Of a stretch of DNA of 64,000 nucleotides, positions 1 through 7,246 are shown in pieces. Source of the stretch: Myroides profundi (GTDB taxonomy: Bacteria > Bacteroidota > Bacteroidia > Flavobacteriales > Flavobacteriaceae); contig NZ_CP010817.1 of assembly GCF_000833025.1 (NCBI RefSeq), forward strand, positions 1,860,001 to 1,924,000, given 5' to 3'. How positions within the stretch are numbered: the first letter of the stretch is position 1; every line of letters starts with the position of its first letter. Below the pieces are notes generated by a model. It was not told where the DNA came from. It did not search any database and saw nothing but the letters and a program-made list of their open reading frames with translations. The position numbers and the translations under genes are program-made.

Positions 1-1225
1 TTTTTAATAGTTGATCTAATAACTCTAGTCTTTCCTGATAAAACTTTTTAGCTTTTTTAAAATACCTTGTAAACTCTCCTTCTTTAATCAAGTTAGCTAA
101 AGAGTTTTGCATATACGCATCATTTCCTACATCAATTGTTTTTCTTAGTTCAACACATTGTTGAATGAAGTTTTTGGGAGCGACCATAAAACCTATACGA
201 ATGGATGGTCCTAATATCTTAGAAAATGAACCGATGTAAATAATATTACCATTATGCCCGCCACTAGCTAATGGAAGGTATGGAGGAGTTGTATAGTGAT
301 AATCAAAGTCATAATCATCTTCTATGATAGCGAAGTGATATTGCTTAGAAAGTTCTAAGAGATGAATACGTCTGTCAACACTTAAAGTGACAGTAGTAGG
401 GTAGTGATGATGAGAAATAACATAAACAGCTGTTATTGTTGTTGTTTTACAAAGTGATTCTAGTTCATCTGTTTTTAATCCTTTTTCATCTATTCCTATT
501 TCTAACACTTTCGCTCCAGTATTGTTGAATGTTTGACTAGCTTTTGGGTAATTAGGTTTAGCTACAACAATTTTTGCCTTTTTATTGAGTAATAATTGTG
601 CTGATAGATAAATACTCATTTGTGCTCCATGAGTAATAAGAATATTCTCTTTAGAGAAAATAAGCCCTCTTGTTTCGGATAGGTAATTGACAAGTTGTTC
701 TCTTAGGGCGAGGGTTCCCTGTGGGTTTTCAAGATTAGCATTTTTAATTGAATAGGTTCTTGTAACATAAGAGCGATAGGTCTTTAGTAATGCACTTATA
801 GGAGAAAGTCTAATATCTGGAAAACCATCATCGATAATAATATCTGGAATAACTGTGTTTTCTTCTACAGAGTGATCTACATCATGGTATTGATTAAAAG
901 GTAAATTAAAGTCAATATCATAGGATTGTATACTAGAGAATTCCTCCCACTTTGATGCTTTGAGATTAGGAATGGACTCTGATATAGTTGCTCTTTTTCG
1001 AGGTGACATAGAAATCCAGTCTTGTGTATACAGTTCTTCGTAAGCTGCAATTATAGTTTTTCTGTGAAGGTTTAAAGAATTTGCTAAATCTCTACTTCCT
1101 GGGAGTTGATCTCCTGCTTTAAGATATCCATTTTTTATTGCATTGATAATTGATATAGCAATTTGTCTATAGATAGGCATTTTACTTTTTTTATCGATAC
1201 GAATGATATGTTCTATTGGATACAT
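1..1225 (-). CDS. MocR/PdxR-type GntR regulator with aminotransferase domain (3' end outside window)
   Basis: The reading frame begins with ATG at 1223-1225 and runs off the left edge after about 408 codons, so roughly the last 50 residues are missing. The N-terminus (about residues 12-75) is a GntR winged helix containing QLPGSRDLANSL. A class-I aminotransferase-like domain follows, with IIEDDYDFDYHY and a PLP-lysine motif YIGSFSKILGPS. MocR/PdxR proteins usually use PLP or an aldimine as ligand to control B6 or amine metabolism genes, not as working aminotransferases. It is a paralogue of the complete protein at 45219-46631. No B6 gene is visible beside it, so its target is unknown. An imperfect dyad at 1383-1413 upstream may be its operator. 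Confidence 0.9.
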   Translation of the reverse strand, partial: MYPIEHIIRIDKKSKMPIYRQIAISIINAIKNGYLKAGDQLPGSRDLANSLNLHRKTIIAAYEELYTQDWISMSPRKRATISESIPNLKASKWEEFSSIQSYDIDFNLPFNQYHDVDHSVEENTVIPDIIIDDGFPDIRLSPISALLKTYRSYVTRTYSIKNANLENPQGTLALREQLVNYLSETRGLIFSKENILITHGAQMSIYLSAQLLLNKKAKIVVAKPNYPKASQTFNNTGAKVLEIGIDEKGLKTDELESLCKTTTITAVYVISHHHYPTTVTLSVDRRIHLLELSKQYHFAIIEDDYDFDYHYTTPPYLPLASGGHNGNIIYIGSFSKILGPSIRIGFMVAPKNFIQQCVELRKTIDVGNDAYMQNSLANLIKEGEFTRYFKKAKKFYQERLELLDQLLK

Positions 1226-1739
1226 ATGAACTATGAGTTGATTTATAAAGGATGCATAAATATAGAGTAAATAACGAGAATGAATTGTTGTTTTTGTTGA
1301 ATAATTGGTAAGGGAAGATCGAAGTGTTGTTTTTGATAGTAGCAACTTATTTTATAATTCAAGGATAATCGACTTAGTTAAATTATACCTAAGATAAATC
1401 AGTCTTAGTATAACTCATCTATAAAATATCTTTGATTAATTAGATTATATTACGATACAGTTTACTACTTCTTGTCATTTGTGTTTTGAGCTATTTTCAT
1501 CTCGCATTAGACTAATATGCTATACTTTGTATAGTTTTAGTTTTGTAATATCTTTTTAAGATATTACAAATTATAACCAAAAGATTTTCTCGAGACTCTG
1601 CCTCAGGGTAGTTCATTAAAAATACTAATTGATATGGCAATAAGCGGCATTTTTTGGCTTTCATAGAAAAGAAGTCTTTACTAATTAATCTTGTCAATTG
1701 TATTATAATTCCTATTTTTAAAAACCAATATTAATTATT
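1226..1739. other. Non-coding gap with one dyad and a possible gene remnant
   Basis: No convincing intact gene. It holds an imperfect inverted repeat (1383-1394 with 1403-1413, one unpaired base) about 160 bp upstream of the regulator start. On the minus strand near 1560-1670, a broken frame reading KMPLIAISISIF followed by a stop and then GRVSRKSFGYN resembles a decayed GntR/MocR N-terminus. Confidence 0.4.
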
Positions 1740-2207
1740 ATGAACCATTTAAAAGTGAGAGACTATCTAAAAAGCAAGGGTTTTGAAGATCGTTTTATTG
1801 AATTTAAGGAGAGTACAGCTACTGTAGGTGAAGCTGCAATTGCGATTGGTTGTGATAGCGACCAAATAGCAAAGAGTATAACACTTTATGCCCCAGAAGA
1901 GGGAACTGCTATTCTTGTCGTCGCTTCAGGAAATAGTAAAATAGATAATAAATCTTTTAAAGACACTTTTGGTATTAAAGCTAAGATGCTTAAATATGAA
2001 GATGTAGAAGAGTTAGTAGGCCATCGAGTAGGAGGAGTCTGTCCTTTTAAGGTAAAGGCATCAACTAAAATCTATTTTGATGAATCTTTAAAAAAACATC
2101 AAGAGCTCTATCCTGCTGGGGGTAGTGCTAACACTGTAGTTCAACTAAAACAAGAAGAATTGATTGACTTATGTAATTTTGTTGATTGGATATCTGTGAC
2201 AAAGTAG
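1740..2207 (+). CDS. YbaK/EbsC-family aminoacyl-tRNA deacylase-like protein
   Basis: A protein of 155 residues, the size of a stand-alone YbaK/ProX domain. Visible family marks are the conserved lysine in QIAKSI (K45), the loop GHRVGGVCPF (94-103) and AGGSAN (126-131). Members hydrolyse mischarged tRNAs, typically Cys-tRNA(Pro) or Ala-tRNA(Pro), in the cytoplasm; the exact substrate cannot be told from sequence. It stands alone. The nearest gene upstream points the other way and a hairpin at 2415-2467 may end transcription. Confidence 0.85.
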   Translation: MNHLKVRDYLKSKGFEDRFIEFKESTATVGEAAIAIGCDSDQIAKSITLYAPEEGTAILVVASGNSKIDNKSFKDTFGIKAKMLKYEDVEELVGHRVGGVCPFKVKASTKIYFDESLKKHQELYPAGGSANTVVQLKQEELIDLCNFVDWISVTK

Positions 2208-2414
2208 GTTGAAATTATGGTTTGCTATGTAATTCTAAATACGACCACTTAGTGTCATTAAATGCTTAGCGATATAAGTTTTTCTTATTTTGATACCAAT
2301 CAAGATAAAATACTATGCAAACTAACGATAAAAATAAAGAAGGAAGAAAGATAAAATTTAATGTAATCCTAAAAAATATAGCCATGTTTTAGGCTCACTG
2401 AATCTGAAAATAAG

Positions 2415-2467
2415 AGACAGTTTGTTTTGTTTACATCATCAAGAATGACAAACAAAGCAAGCTGTCT
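2415..2467. terminator. Long wobble-paired hairpin, possible bidirectional terminator
   Basis: The 17-nt arms at 2416-2432 and 2450-2466 pair completely if two G-U wobbles are allowed. The loop is about 17 nt and T-rich DNA follows. It lies between the YbaK-like gene and the remnant at 2485. Confidence 0.5.
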
Positions 2468-2484
2468 TGTTTCTATGCTTTTGC

Positions 2485-2640
2485 TTATTGTAAAACAATA
2501 CTAGCCAATTGATGGCTAATTTCAATAGCGCTAATTTTTGTGTTATTTGTCAATACAACGATTGTTATCTTTTTGTCTGGTATGCGAATAAAATTAGAAG
2601 CATAACTTGTCCAGCATAGGAGTATTTGATATCTCGATAT
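2485..2640 (-). pseudogene. C-terminal remnant of a beta-lactamase-family serine hydrolase
   Basis: Read on the minus strand, the segment ends in SNFIRIPDKKITIVVLTNN followed by about 20 residues and a stop at 2485-2487. This is the typical C-terminal strand of class C beta-lactamase/esterase-like proteins. Just upstream in another frame, YSYAGQVM resembles the conserved GHxG turn, so a frameshift separates the two pieces. No start codon, SxxK or YxN region is present. This is best read as the surviving tail of a deleted gene. Confidence 0.5.
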
Positions 2641-2756
2641 GTATTTGACTGTTAGTTTCCATTTGTTATATCATAATTTTAAGAGGCTACTTACAAAAGT
2701 AGGTCTTTTATATAAGTAACCAGTGGCGTTAGTATAATAGCTAAGAGTAACTATAC

Positions 2757-3650
2757 TTAGTAACTTAATTGCTCTTTGTGTTTTGCAATAAACTCAGGCC
2801 ATTTTGTGGGCTGTTTACCAGTTATGGCATAGAAATTATCAAAGACATCATCAGCTCCTGGTATTAGTCCGTCAGCATATAATTTCCAATGCTCATATAC
2901 GCAGGTCATATAGCTCATCTCTGCGCCAGCATTAATCATATCTTGAAGAAAATCCACAGGTGGTAAGGCGATATACTCATAGGGTTTACCAACAATATTA
3001 GTGATAAGCTCAGCTATCTCCGCATAGTTTTTAGCATCATATCCAAGTCTATAGGTTTGCCCTGCGTGTTTAGCAGGCGATTCAATGACTTTAGCGGCTA
3101 CTAAAGCAATATCATCTACATCGACCCAGCTTTGTCTAGCATCAGCTAGATAAGCGTTTAAAATGCCTTTTTCAGCCGTGCTCTTTCCACCATAACTTAG
3201 AATGTTTTGCATAAAAGCTTCTGGGCGCAAATGCGTAAAAGTAAATCCATGCCACTCGATATAGCGTTCTACCATTTGATGCCAAGCCCAATGTCCAACA
3301 GCAGTATCATCGCGTCCACAAGCCCCTAGATGAACTACATTTCTAACCCCTGCTTTTTTAGCATTGTCTAAGATTGTTTTACTTTGTTTTAGCATATTGA
3401 CTGTATACCCTGTTAGAAGAAATAACGTATCGATTCCTTCTAGAGCATTTAGGTGTGTAGAAGGATCATCTAGATCTATAAATACCGTATCTATTTGTCT
3501 TGACTCAAAACTTTCTTTCTGTTGTTCTGAGCGTATAGCAGCAACTATATTCACATTGGCTTTGTTTGCAAGTAAGGTATTAATAATCCTTGATCCCACT
3601 TGTCCAGTTGCGCCTATAATCAGTACCTTATCTTTGTTTTTCTCTATCAT
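2757..3650 (-). CDS. NmrA-like NAD(P)-binding oxidoreductase
   Basis: A 297-residue atypical short-chain dehydrogenase. The dinucleotide-binding loop GATGQVG is at 13-19, and LGACGRDD and HLRPEAFMQN fit the NmrA/HSCARG/QOR2 group. Such proteins act as NAD(P)H-dependent quinone or azo reductases or as redox sensors; the substrate is not evident here. It is divergent from an HxlR regulator at 3817, a common arrangement in which the regulator controls the reductase in response to electrophiles or quinones. A minus-strand -7 box TACCTTTG lies at 3688-3695, 38 bp before the start codon. Confidence 0.85.
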   Translation of the reverse strand: MIEKNKDKVLIIGATGQVGSRIINTLLANKANVNIVAAIRSEQQKESFESRQIDTVFIDLDDPSTHLNALEGIDTLFLLTGYTVNMLKQSKTILDNAKKAGVRNVVHLGACGRDDTAVGHWAWHQMVERYIEWHGFTFTHLRPEAFMQNILSYGGKSTAEKGILNAYLADARQSWVDVDDIALVAAKVIESPAKHAGQTYRLGYDAKNYAEIAELITNIVGKPYEYIALPPVDFLQDMINAGAEMSYMTCVYEHWKLYADGLIPGADDVFDNFYAITGKQPTKWPEFIAKHKEQLSY

Positions 3651-3687
3651 ATCGTAAGTTATTTACCTTTTTAATTTATCTATATAG

Positions 3688-3695
3688 CAAAGGTA
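3688..3695 (-). promoter_or_regulatory. -7 box TACCTTTG for the NmrA-like gene
   Basis: Exact match to the Bacteroidota TAnnTTTG consensus on the minus strand. No TTG was found at the expected -33 spacing. Confidence 0.5.
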
Positions 3696-3779
3696 AAAAC
3701 AAGAAAAAAGATATGGAATATAGGCTAAAAGAATCATATAGATAAAATTATCCCTATAAAGTATTTAAAAATCATTCAA

Positions 3780-3787
3780 TATATTTG
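3780..3787 (+). promoter_or_regulatory. -7 box TATATTTG for the HxlR gene
   Basis: Exact TAnnTTTG match ending 29 bp before the HxlR start codon. No clear -33 TTG was found. Together with 3688-3695 it defines a divergent promoter region of about 100 bp. Confidence 0.45.
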
Positions 3788-3816
3788 AACTATTATTAAG
3801 ATTACAAAACTGATTT

Positions 3817-4188
3817 ATGTACAATAATAAAATACCACAATTACTCGATTATGGAGTTTCAATTACTATGAAAGTTATTGGAGGAAAATGGAAACCTTGT
3901 ATTATTAATTGTATTAATAATGGAACCAATAGACCAGCTCATATTCACAAAGCAATACCAACAGCAACATTAAGGGTAATTAACCAACAATTAAGCGAGC
4001 TTTTGGATTATGAAATTATCTCAAAAGAAATCTTTGAGGGGTATCCACTACATGTAGAATACAAGCTAACAGAGTTTGGCAAGACACTACTTATGGTTAT
4101 TGACGCTATGGAAGTTTGGGGAGATACTCACGGAGATAAAATAACAGAGATAGCAATAAAAAGAAATGAGAATATAGAACCTCTTTAG
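3817..4188 (+). CDS. HxlR-family winged-helix transcriptional regulator
   Basis: A 123-residue single-domain DNA-binding protein. HxlR hallmarks are GGKWKPCII (22-30), the recognition region INQQLSELLDYEII and the wing VEYKLTEFGKTL, ending in MEVWG. The family usually acts as dimers sensing aldehydes, quinones or other electrophiles through cysteines; C28 and C32 are candidates here. The divergent NmrA-like reductase is the probable target. Confidence 0.9.
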   Translation: MYNNKIPQLLDYGVSITMKVIGGKWKPCIINCINNGTNRPAHIHKAIPTATLRVINQQLSELLDYEIISKEIFEGYPLHVEYKLTEFGKTLLMVIDAMEVWGDTHGDKITEIAIKRNENIEPL

Positions 4189-4274
4189 AGTTGGTTTGTA
4201 TGCTCATTTCTTTTGAAATAATATAAAACTATAGTTATATAACGTTATTAGCTACATTACATATTCAATGTGAA

Positions 4275-4970
4275 TTAGTTGTCTAAATAATCTTGAACAA
4301 CTGCTTTAGCTAGTGCTAAGGAAGAATCGACAAAATAAGTATCAACAGCGCTACGCTGCATCACAACGTTTAGATCTGTACAAGCAATAACAATACAATT
4401 AGTTTTATCTTTAACCTTATGAAGTAATTCTTCCCAAAGGATTAAGTTTTGAGGATTGCTTTTATCTTTTTTAATTCCTGATATCACTTCATTTAAAAGA
4501 GTTTGCCAATGAGATTCAAAGACAAAAGTATGTCCTTTTGCAAGTATCTCTTTTTGGTAGAGATTAGAATCAAAAGTTGTTTTAGTTGCAAATAAGGTTA
4601 CGTTTGTTTTATTTGTAGGTAATTGATTAACTGTTTGCTCAATAATATTAAAAAGCTTTGTTTTTATAGCTTGTTGTAGATGATCTATATAAATATGAGC
4701 TGAATTACAAGGCATAGCAATACTGTGAACTCCATTATCTTCTAATTTTTTTAATCCTTCGATAATTGTTTTCTGCATTAAATCATGGTCTATTTCTTTA
4801 TCTAAATAAAATGGAGTAGGTAAGGAATAGATAATAATCTTAGGAAACTCCTCATCTAACGTAGCATTATATTGTCTTTGACATTCATCAAGGACTTGTT
4901 CTAAAAAAGGTGTTGTAGAACGAGGTCCCATTCCAGCTAATATACCAAGTGTTTTAGGATTTGATTTCAT
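4275..4970 (-). CDS. Aspartate/glutamate racemase-family protein (RacX/YgeA type)
   Basis: A 231-residue protein with the two catalytic cysteines of PLP-independent Asp/Glu racemases: C88 in MPCNSAH and C197 in IVIACTDL. The N-terminal LGILAGMGP is also typical. YgeA/RacX relatives racemise several amino acids, so the substrate is uncertain. It is the last gene of a three-gene operon. Its ATG overlaps the stop of the nucleotidyltransferase by 4 bp (ATGA), implying translational coupling. The association with an aminoglycoside-modifying-type enzyme is unusual. Confidence 0.85.
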   Translation of the reverse strand: MKSNPKTLGILAGMGPRSTTPFLEQVLDECQRQYNATLDEEFPKIIIYSLPTPFYLDKEIDHDLMQKTIIEGLKKLEDNGVHSIAMPCNSAHIYIDHLQQAIKTKLFNIIEQTVNQLPTNKTNVTLFATKTTFDSNLYQKEILAKGHTFVFESHWQTLLNEVISGIKKDKSNPQNLILWEELLHKVKDKTNCIVIACTDLNVVMQRSAVDTYFVDSSLALAKAVVQDYLDN

Positions 4971-5737
4971 TTTTTTGTTTTTATTAGTGTAGCTATAAAA
5001 GTGGTAAACTGATGCAGTACATCTACATCTGTATCTTTAGAAACATTGCTTTCTCCTAAATAAACAGCTTTAGCCTGAACAAGTATAGGTTTAAACTTAT
5101 CAGGAGTAATAGGCAGTATATAATCTACTGCTTTGTCTTTTGAGATTACTTCCCCAGTTTGAATAGAGTAATACATTCTACAAAGGGTAAGAATAACATT
5201 TATCTCATCATCTTCTATTTCTCTTATTAAGTTAGGAAGAGATGCTAAAATAGCCTTATTAAATACGGTATCTGAGATAATAGGTATTACTTCAGTAGCT
5301 TCTTTTCCATATAGAGTTAAGCTATTAAGTCTCACTTTTCTAAGTAAGATAGTAAGGTCTTCATCCTTTACAGTCTCAGGAATGTATCCATTGCTATATT
5401 CTTCTCTTAGCCACTCACCATACTGAAACTCTCTGTGTAAGGGAAATGCTAACTTACTTAATTCTGATTGGTTTACAATGGTTACTTCCAAATACCTTTT
5501 GCCTTGGTTATTGTCAATTTCTCCTGATAGTACAAGTAATTGTTCTATGAGTGCTTTCTTTATTTCCAGAGATAACGTTTGATTAACGATAACAAAAAGA
5601 TCAATATCACTTTTATGTTTTAATCCTCCCATTACATAAGATCCATAAAGGTAAATACCTTGAAGAGTTTTCTCTAAAGTATCGATAAGAAATTCTGTGG
5701 TTTGGGTAACTTGAAGAGGTAAAGATTGGTTATTCAT
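4967..5737 (-). CDS. AadA-like aminoglycoside O-nucleotidyltransferase
   Basis: A 256-residue protein matching ANT(3'')/ANT(9) enzymes along its length. The nucleotidyltransferase signature is YGSYVMGGLK...SDID, with S33, D44 and D46. A conserved glutamate in LEVTIV (E84) aligns with the AadA catalytic base. FQYGEWLREE, ILTLCRMYYS and a C-terminal helical domain with AVYLGE also fit. Family members adenylylate streptomycin and/or spectinomycin. Here the gene sits in a chromosomal operon with 4-bp overlaps on both sides and no mobile element or integron. It is therefore an intrinsic homologue whose natural substrate may differ from the drugs. Confidence 0.8.
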   Translation of the reverse strand: MNNQSLPLQVTQTTEFLIDTLEKTLQGIYLYGSYVMGGLKHKSDIDLFVIVNQTLSLEIKKALIEQLLVLSGEIDNNQGKRYLEVTIVNQSELSKLAFPLHREFQYGEWLREEYSNGYIPETVKDEDLTILLRKVRLNSLTLYGKEATEVIPIISDTVFNKAILASLPNLIREIEDDEINVILTLCRMYYSIQTGEVISKDKAVDYILPITPDKFKPILVQAKAVYLGESNVSKDTDVDVLHQFTTFIATLIKTKK

Positions 5738-6813
5738 TTTTTTTGATTCATAAAGTTTTGTAATAATAAGTCCTCTTTCTCATAATCAAACTGATTAAAA
5801 GAATAAGCGGCTAATTGAGGGAAGTGTATTTCCCAATTCTCAGAACTAAAGCTAGAGAGCCATTTTATATAAGCTTTGCTGTCTTCTTGATAACTGCCTA
5901 GTTCTAATCCTACATTACTTAATAGCTGCTCAATATAGCTTGTGTCTAAGGTAAAAGGAGCCGCCACTGACCAAGGACTAAAACCTATAAAGGCATTCTT
6001 AGAATCAATAGAGTTGTAAGCAACAAACTCCGTTTTATAATCTAACTGATTTGTAATGAATTCTCCTATTTCTTTTACAGTTAGAATAGATTTATCAGCT
6101 ACGTTTACTATTTTGTAATCTTTACTCCCTATGCAAGCCCATATTACCTTAGCTATATTTTGTGTTGAAGAGATATGAAAAGTACTCTCTCCGTTAAACT
6201 TTAGGGGTATATAAGGTCTTTTGTCTAGTAGTCTTTTGACAAACCACCACTCTCTGGGATGATGAGAACAAATACCATATATGGCACAAGGTCTTAAAAT
6301 TGTAACGGGTTTATTACTGTATTTTAAAAAGTATTCTTCCATCGCTATTTTATGGGTTGAGTAGGTGGTATCACCAGCTTGTACTGTAGGAGTGTTTTCT
6401 TTTATAGGCAAAGAAAAATAAGGAAATCCAGTAACACTAGCTTCGTCTAAAGTTCTATCAGTTCTATCTTTATATACACTTGAAGAAGAAAGAACAATAT
6501 ACTGACCGATGTGCTTCTCAATAGAGAGTATTTGTTTAGCATCTTTTGCAGTAAAGGCAAGTAGATCAACTAGTATATCGGGTTGAATACTTGCTATATT
6601 TTCTAGTGTATGCGTATTTTCTCTAGTTCTATATATCGGTTTTATATTAGAAATGAAAGCAAGTGAAGCTGTTTCTAATAAAGATAGGAATGAATCAAAA
6701 GAATTCTTGTTTCTACATAGAAGATATACTTCCCAATTGCGTTGTACAAAAAAGTTAGTGATAGCATATCCTATTTGACCAGTACCTCCTATAATAGCAA
6801 TCTTTTTTTTCAT
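5734..6813 (-). CDS. NAD-dependent epimerase/dehydratase-like SDR protein
   Basis: A 359-residue extended-SDR protein. The Rossmann loop GGTGQIG is at 9-15, the SSSSVYKD strand is present, and the catalytic YxxxK occurs as YSTHK. The C-terminal substrate-binding part is less conserved. Relatives act on nucleotide sugars or serve as reductases. It is the first gene of the operon and overlaps the next by 4 bp. An NDP-sugar or modified-amino-acid role alongside the nucleotidyltransferase and racemase is possible but unproven. Confidence 0.75.
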   Translation of the reverse strand: MKKKIAIIGGTGQIGYAITNFFVQRNWEVYLLCRNKNSFDSFLSLLETASLAFISNIKPIYRTRENTHTLENIASIQPDILVDLLAFTAKDAKQILSIEKHIGQYIVLSSSSVYKDRTDRTLDEASVTGFPYFSLPIKENTPTVQAGDTTYSTHKIAMEEYFLKYSNKPVTILRPCAIYGICSHHPREWWFVKRLLDKRPYIPLKFNGESTFHISSTQNIAKVIWACIGSKDYKIVNVADKSILTVKEIGEFITNQLDYKTEFVAYNSIDSKNAFIGFSPWSVAAPFTLDTSYIEQLLSNVGLELGSYQEDSKAYIKWLSSFSSENWEIHFPQLAAYSFNQFDYEKEDLLLQNFMNQKK

Positions 6814-6992
6814 TGTATGTGTATTTATTTAGGTAAATACTTAGCCAGACTTATTATTGATGTGTTGAGCTAAGATAAAATAAGAAATCTAGATAGTTAT
6901 AAGTATTAAGAGTCTTTATATAAAAGCCATCTACATCCATAAACTTTCACAGTCAAATTTTCAAAATATTTTCAAAAGTCATTTTTATAAAA

Positions 6993-7100
6993 CAAAACAA
7001 TCAAAGGCTATTTCTGCTATTTATTATACTAAGGAGTTTACCATTTTTCGCTCAAGAAAACGGAGCCGTAGGAATAACACTAGTACTTCTATTTATTTAG
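6993..7100 (+). pseudogene. Signal-peptide-like remnant of a secreted protein
   Basis: A plus-strand frame without a start codon reads a hydrophobic stretch (RLFLLFIILRSLPFF) then AQENGAVGI, and ends at the stop 7098-7100. Signal peptide followed by (Q)NGAVGI is how many Bacteroidota adhesin and tail-fibre-like proteins begin. It looks like the start of a deleted gene. Confidence 0.3.
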
Positions 7101-7125
7101 TAATAGAGAATTCATAAAACGATAA

Positions 7126-7150
7126 GAGGCTGCCTAATAAGACAGCCTCT
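7126..7150 (-). terminator. Hairpin downstream of the outer-membrane receptor
   Basis: Inverted repeat AGAGGCTG...CAGCCTCT with a short loop, about 95 bp past the receptor stop codon. The T-tract is weak, so termination is only probable. Confidence 0.45.
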
Positions 7151-7246
7151 CCGAGGTCAACTACGACATGTACTATATAAGAATAGTGAAGAAGTTGAAA
7201 ATAATACATACCTCATTGACCTATTGAAACATAATTATTTGATGGT

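Larger units (their letters stand above)
6814..7246. other. Intergenic gap with a possible secreted-protein remnant
   Basis: Apart from the remnant at 6993-7100 and the hairpin at 7126-7150, no gene or RNA was recognised. Both flanking genes are on the minus strand. Confidence 0.4.

Noticed and set aside
1512..1697. 61-codon minus-strand frame
   Set aside because: No promoter, no recognisable family, and another frame of the same stretch looks more like a decayed MocR piece.
4967..5737. Acquired resistance cassette for the AadA-like gene
   Set aside because: No integron attC site, insertion sequence or compositional change. Overlapping neighbours indicate a resident operon.
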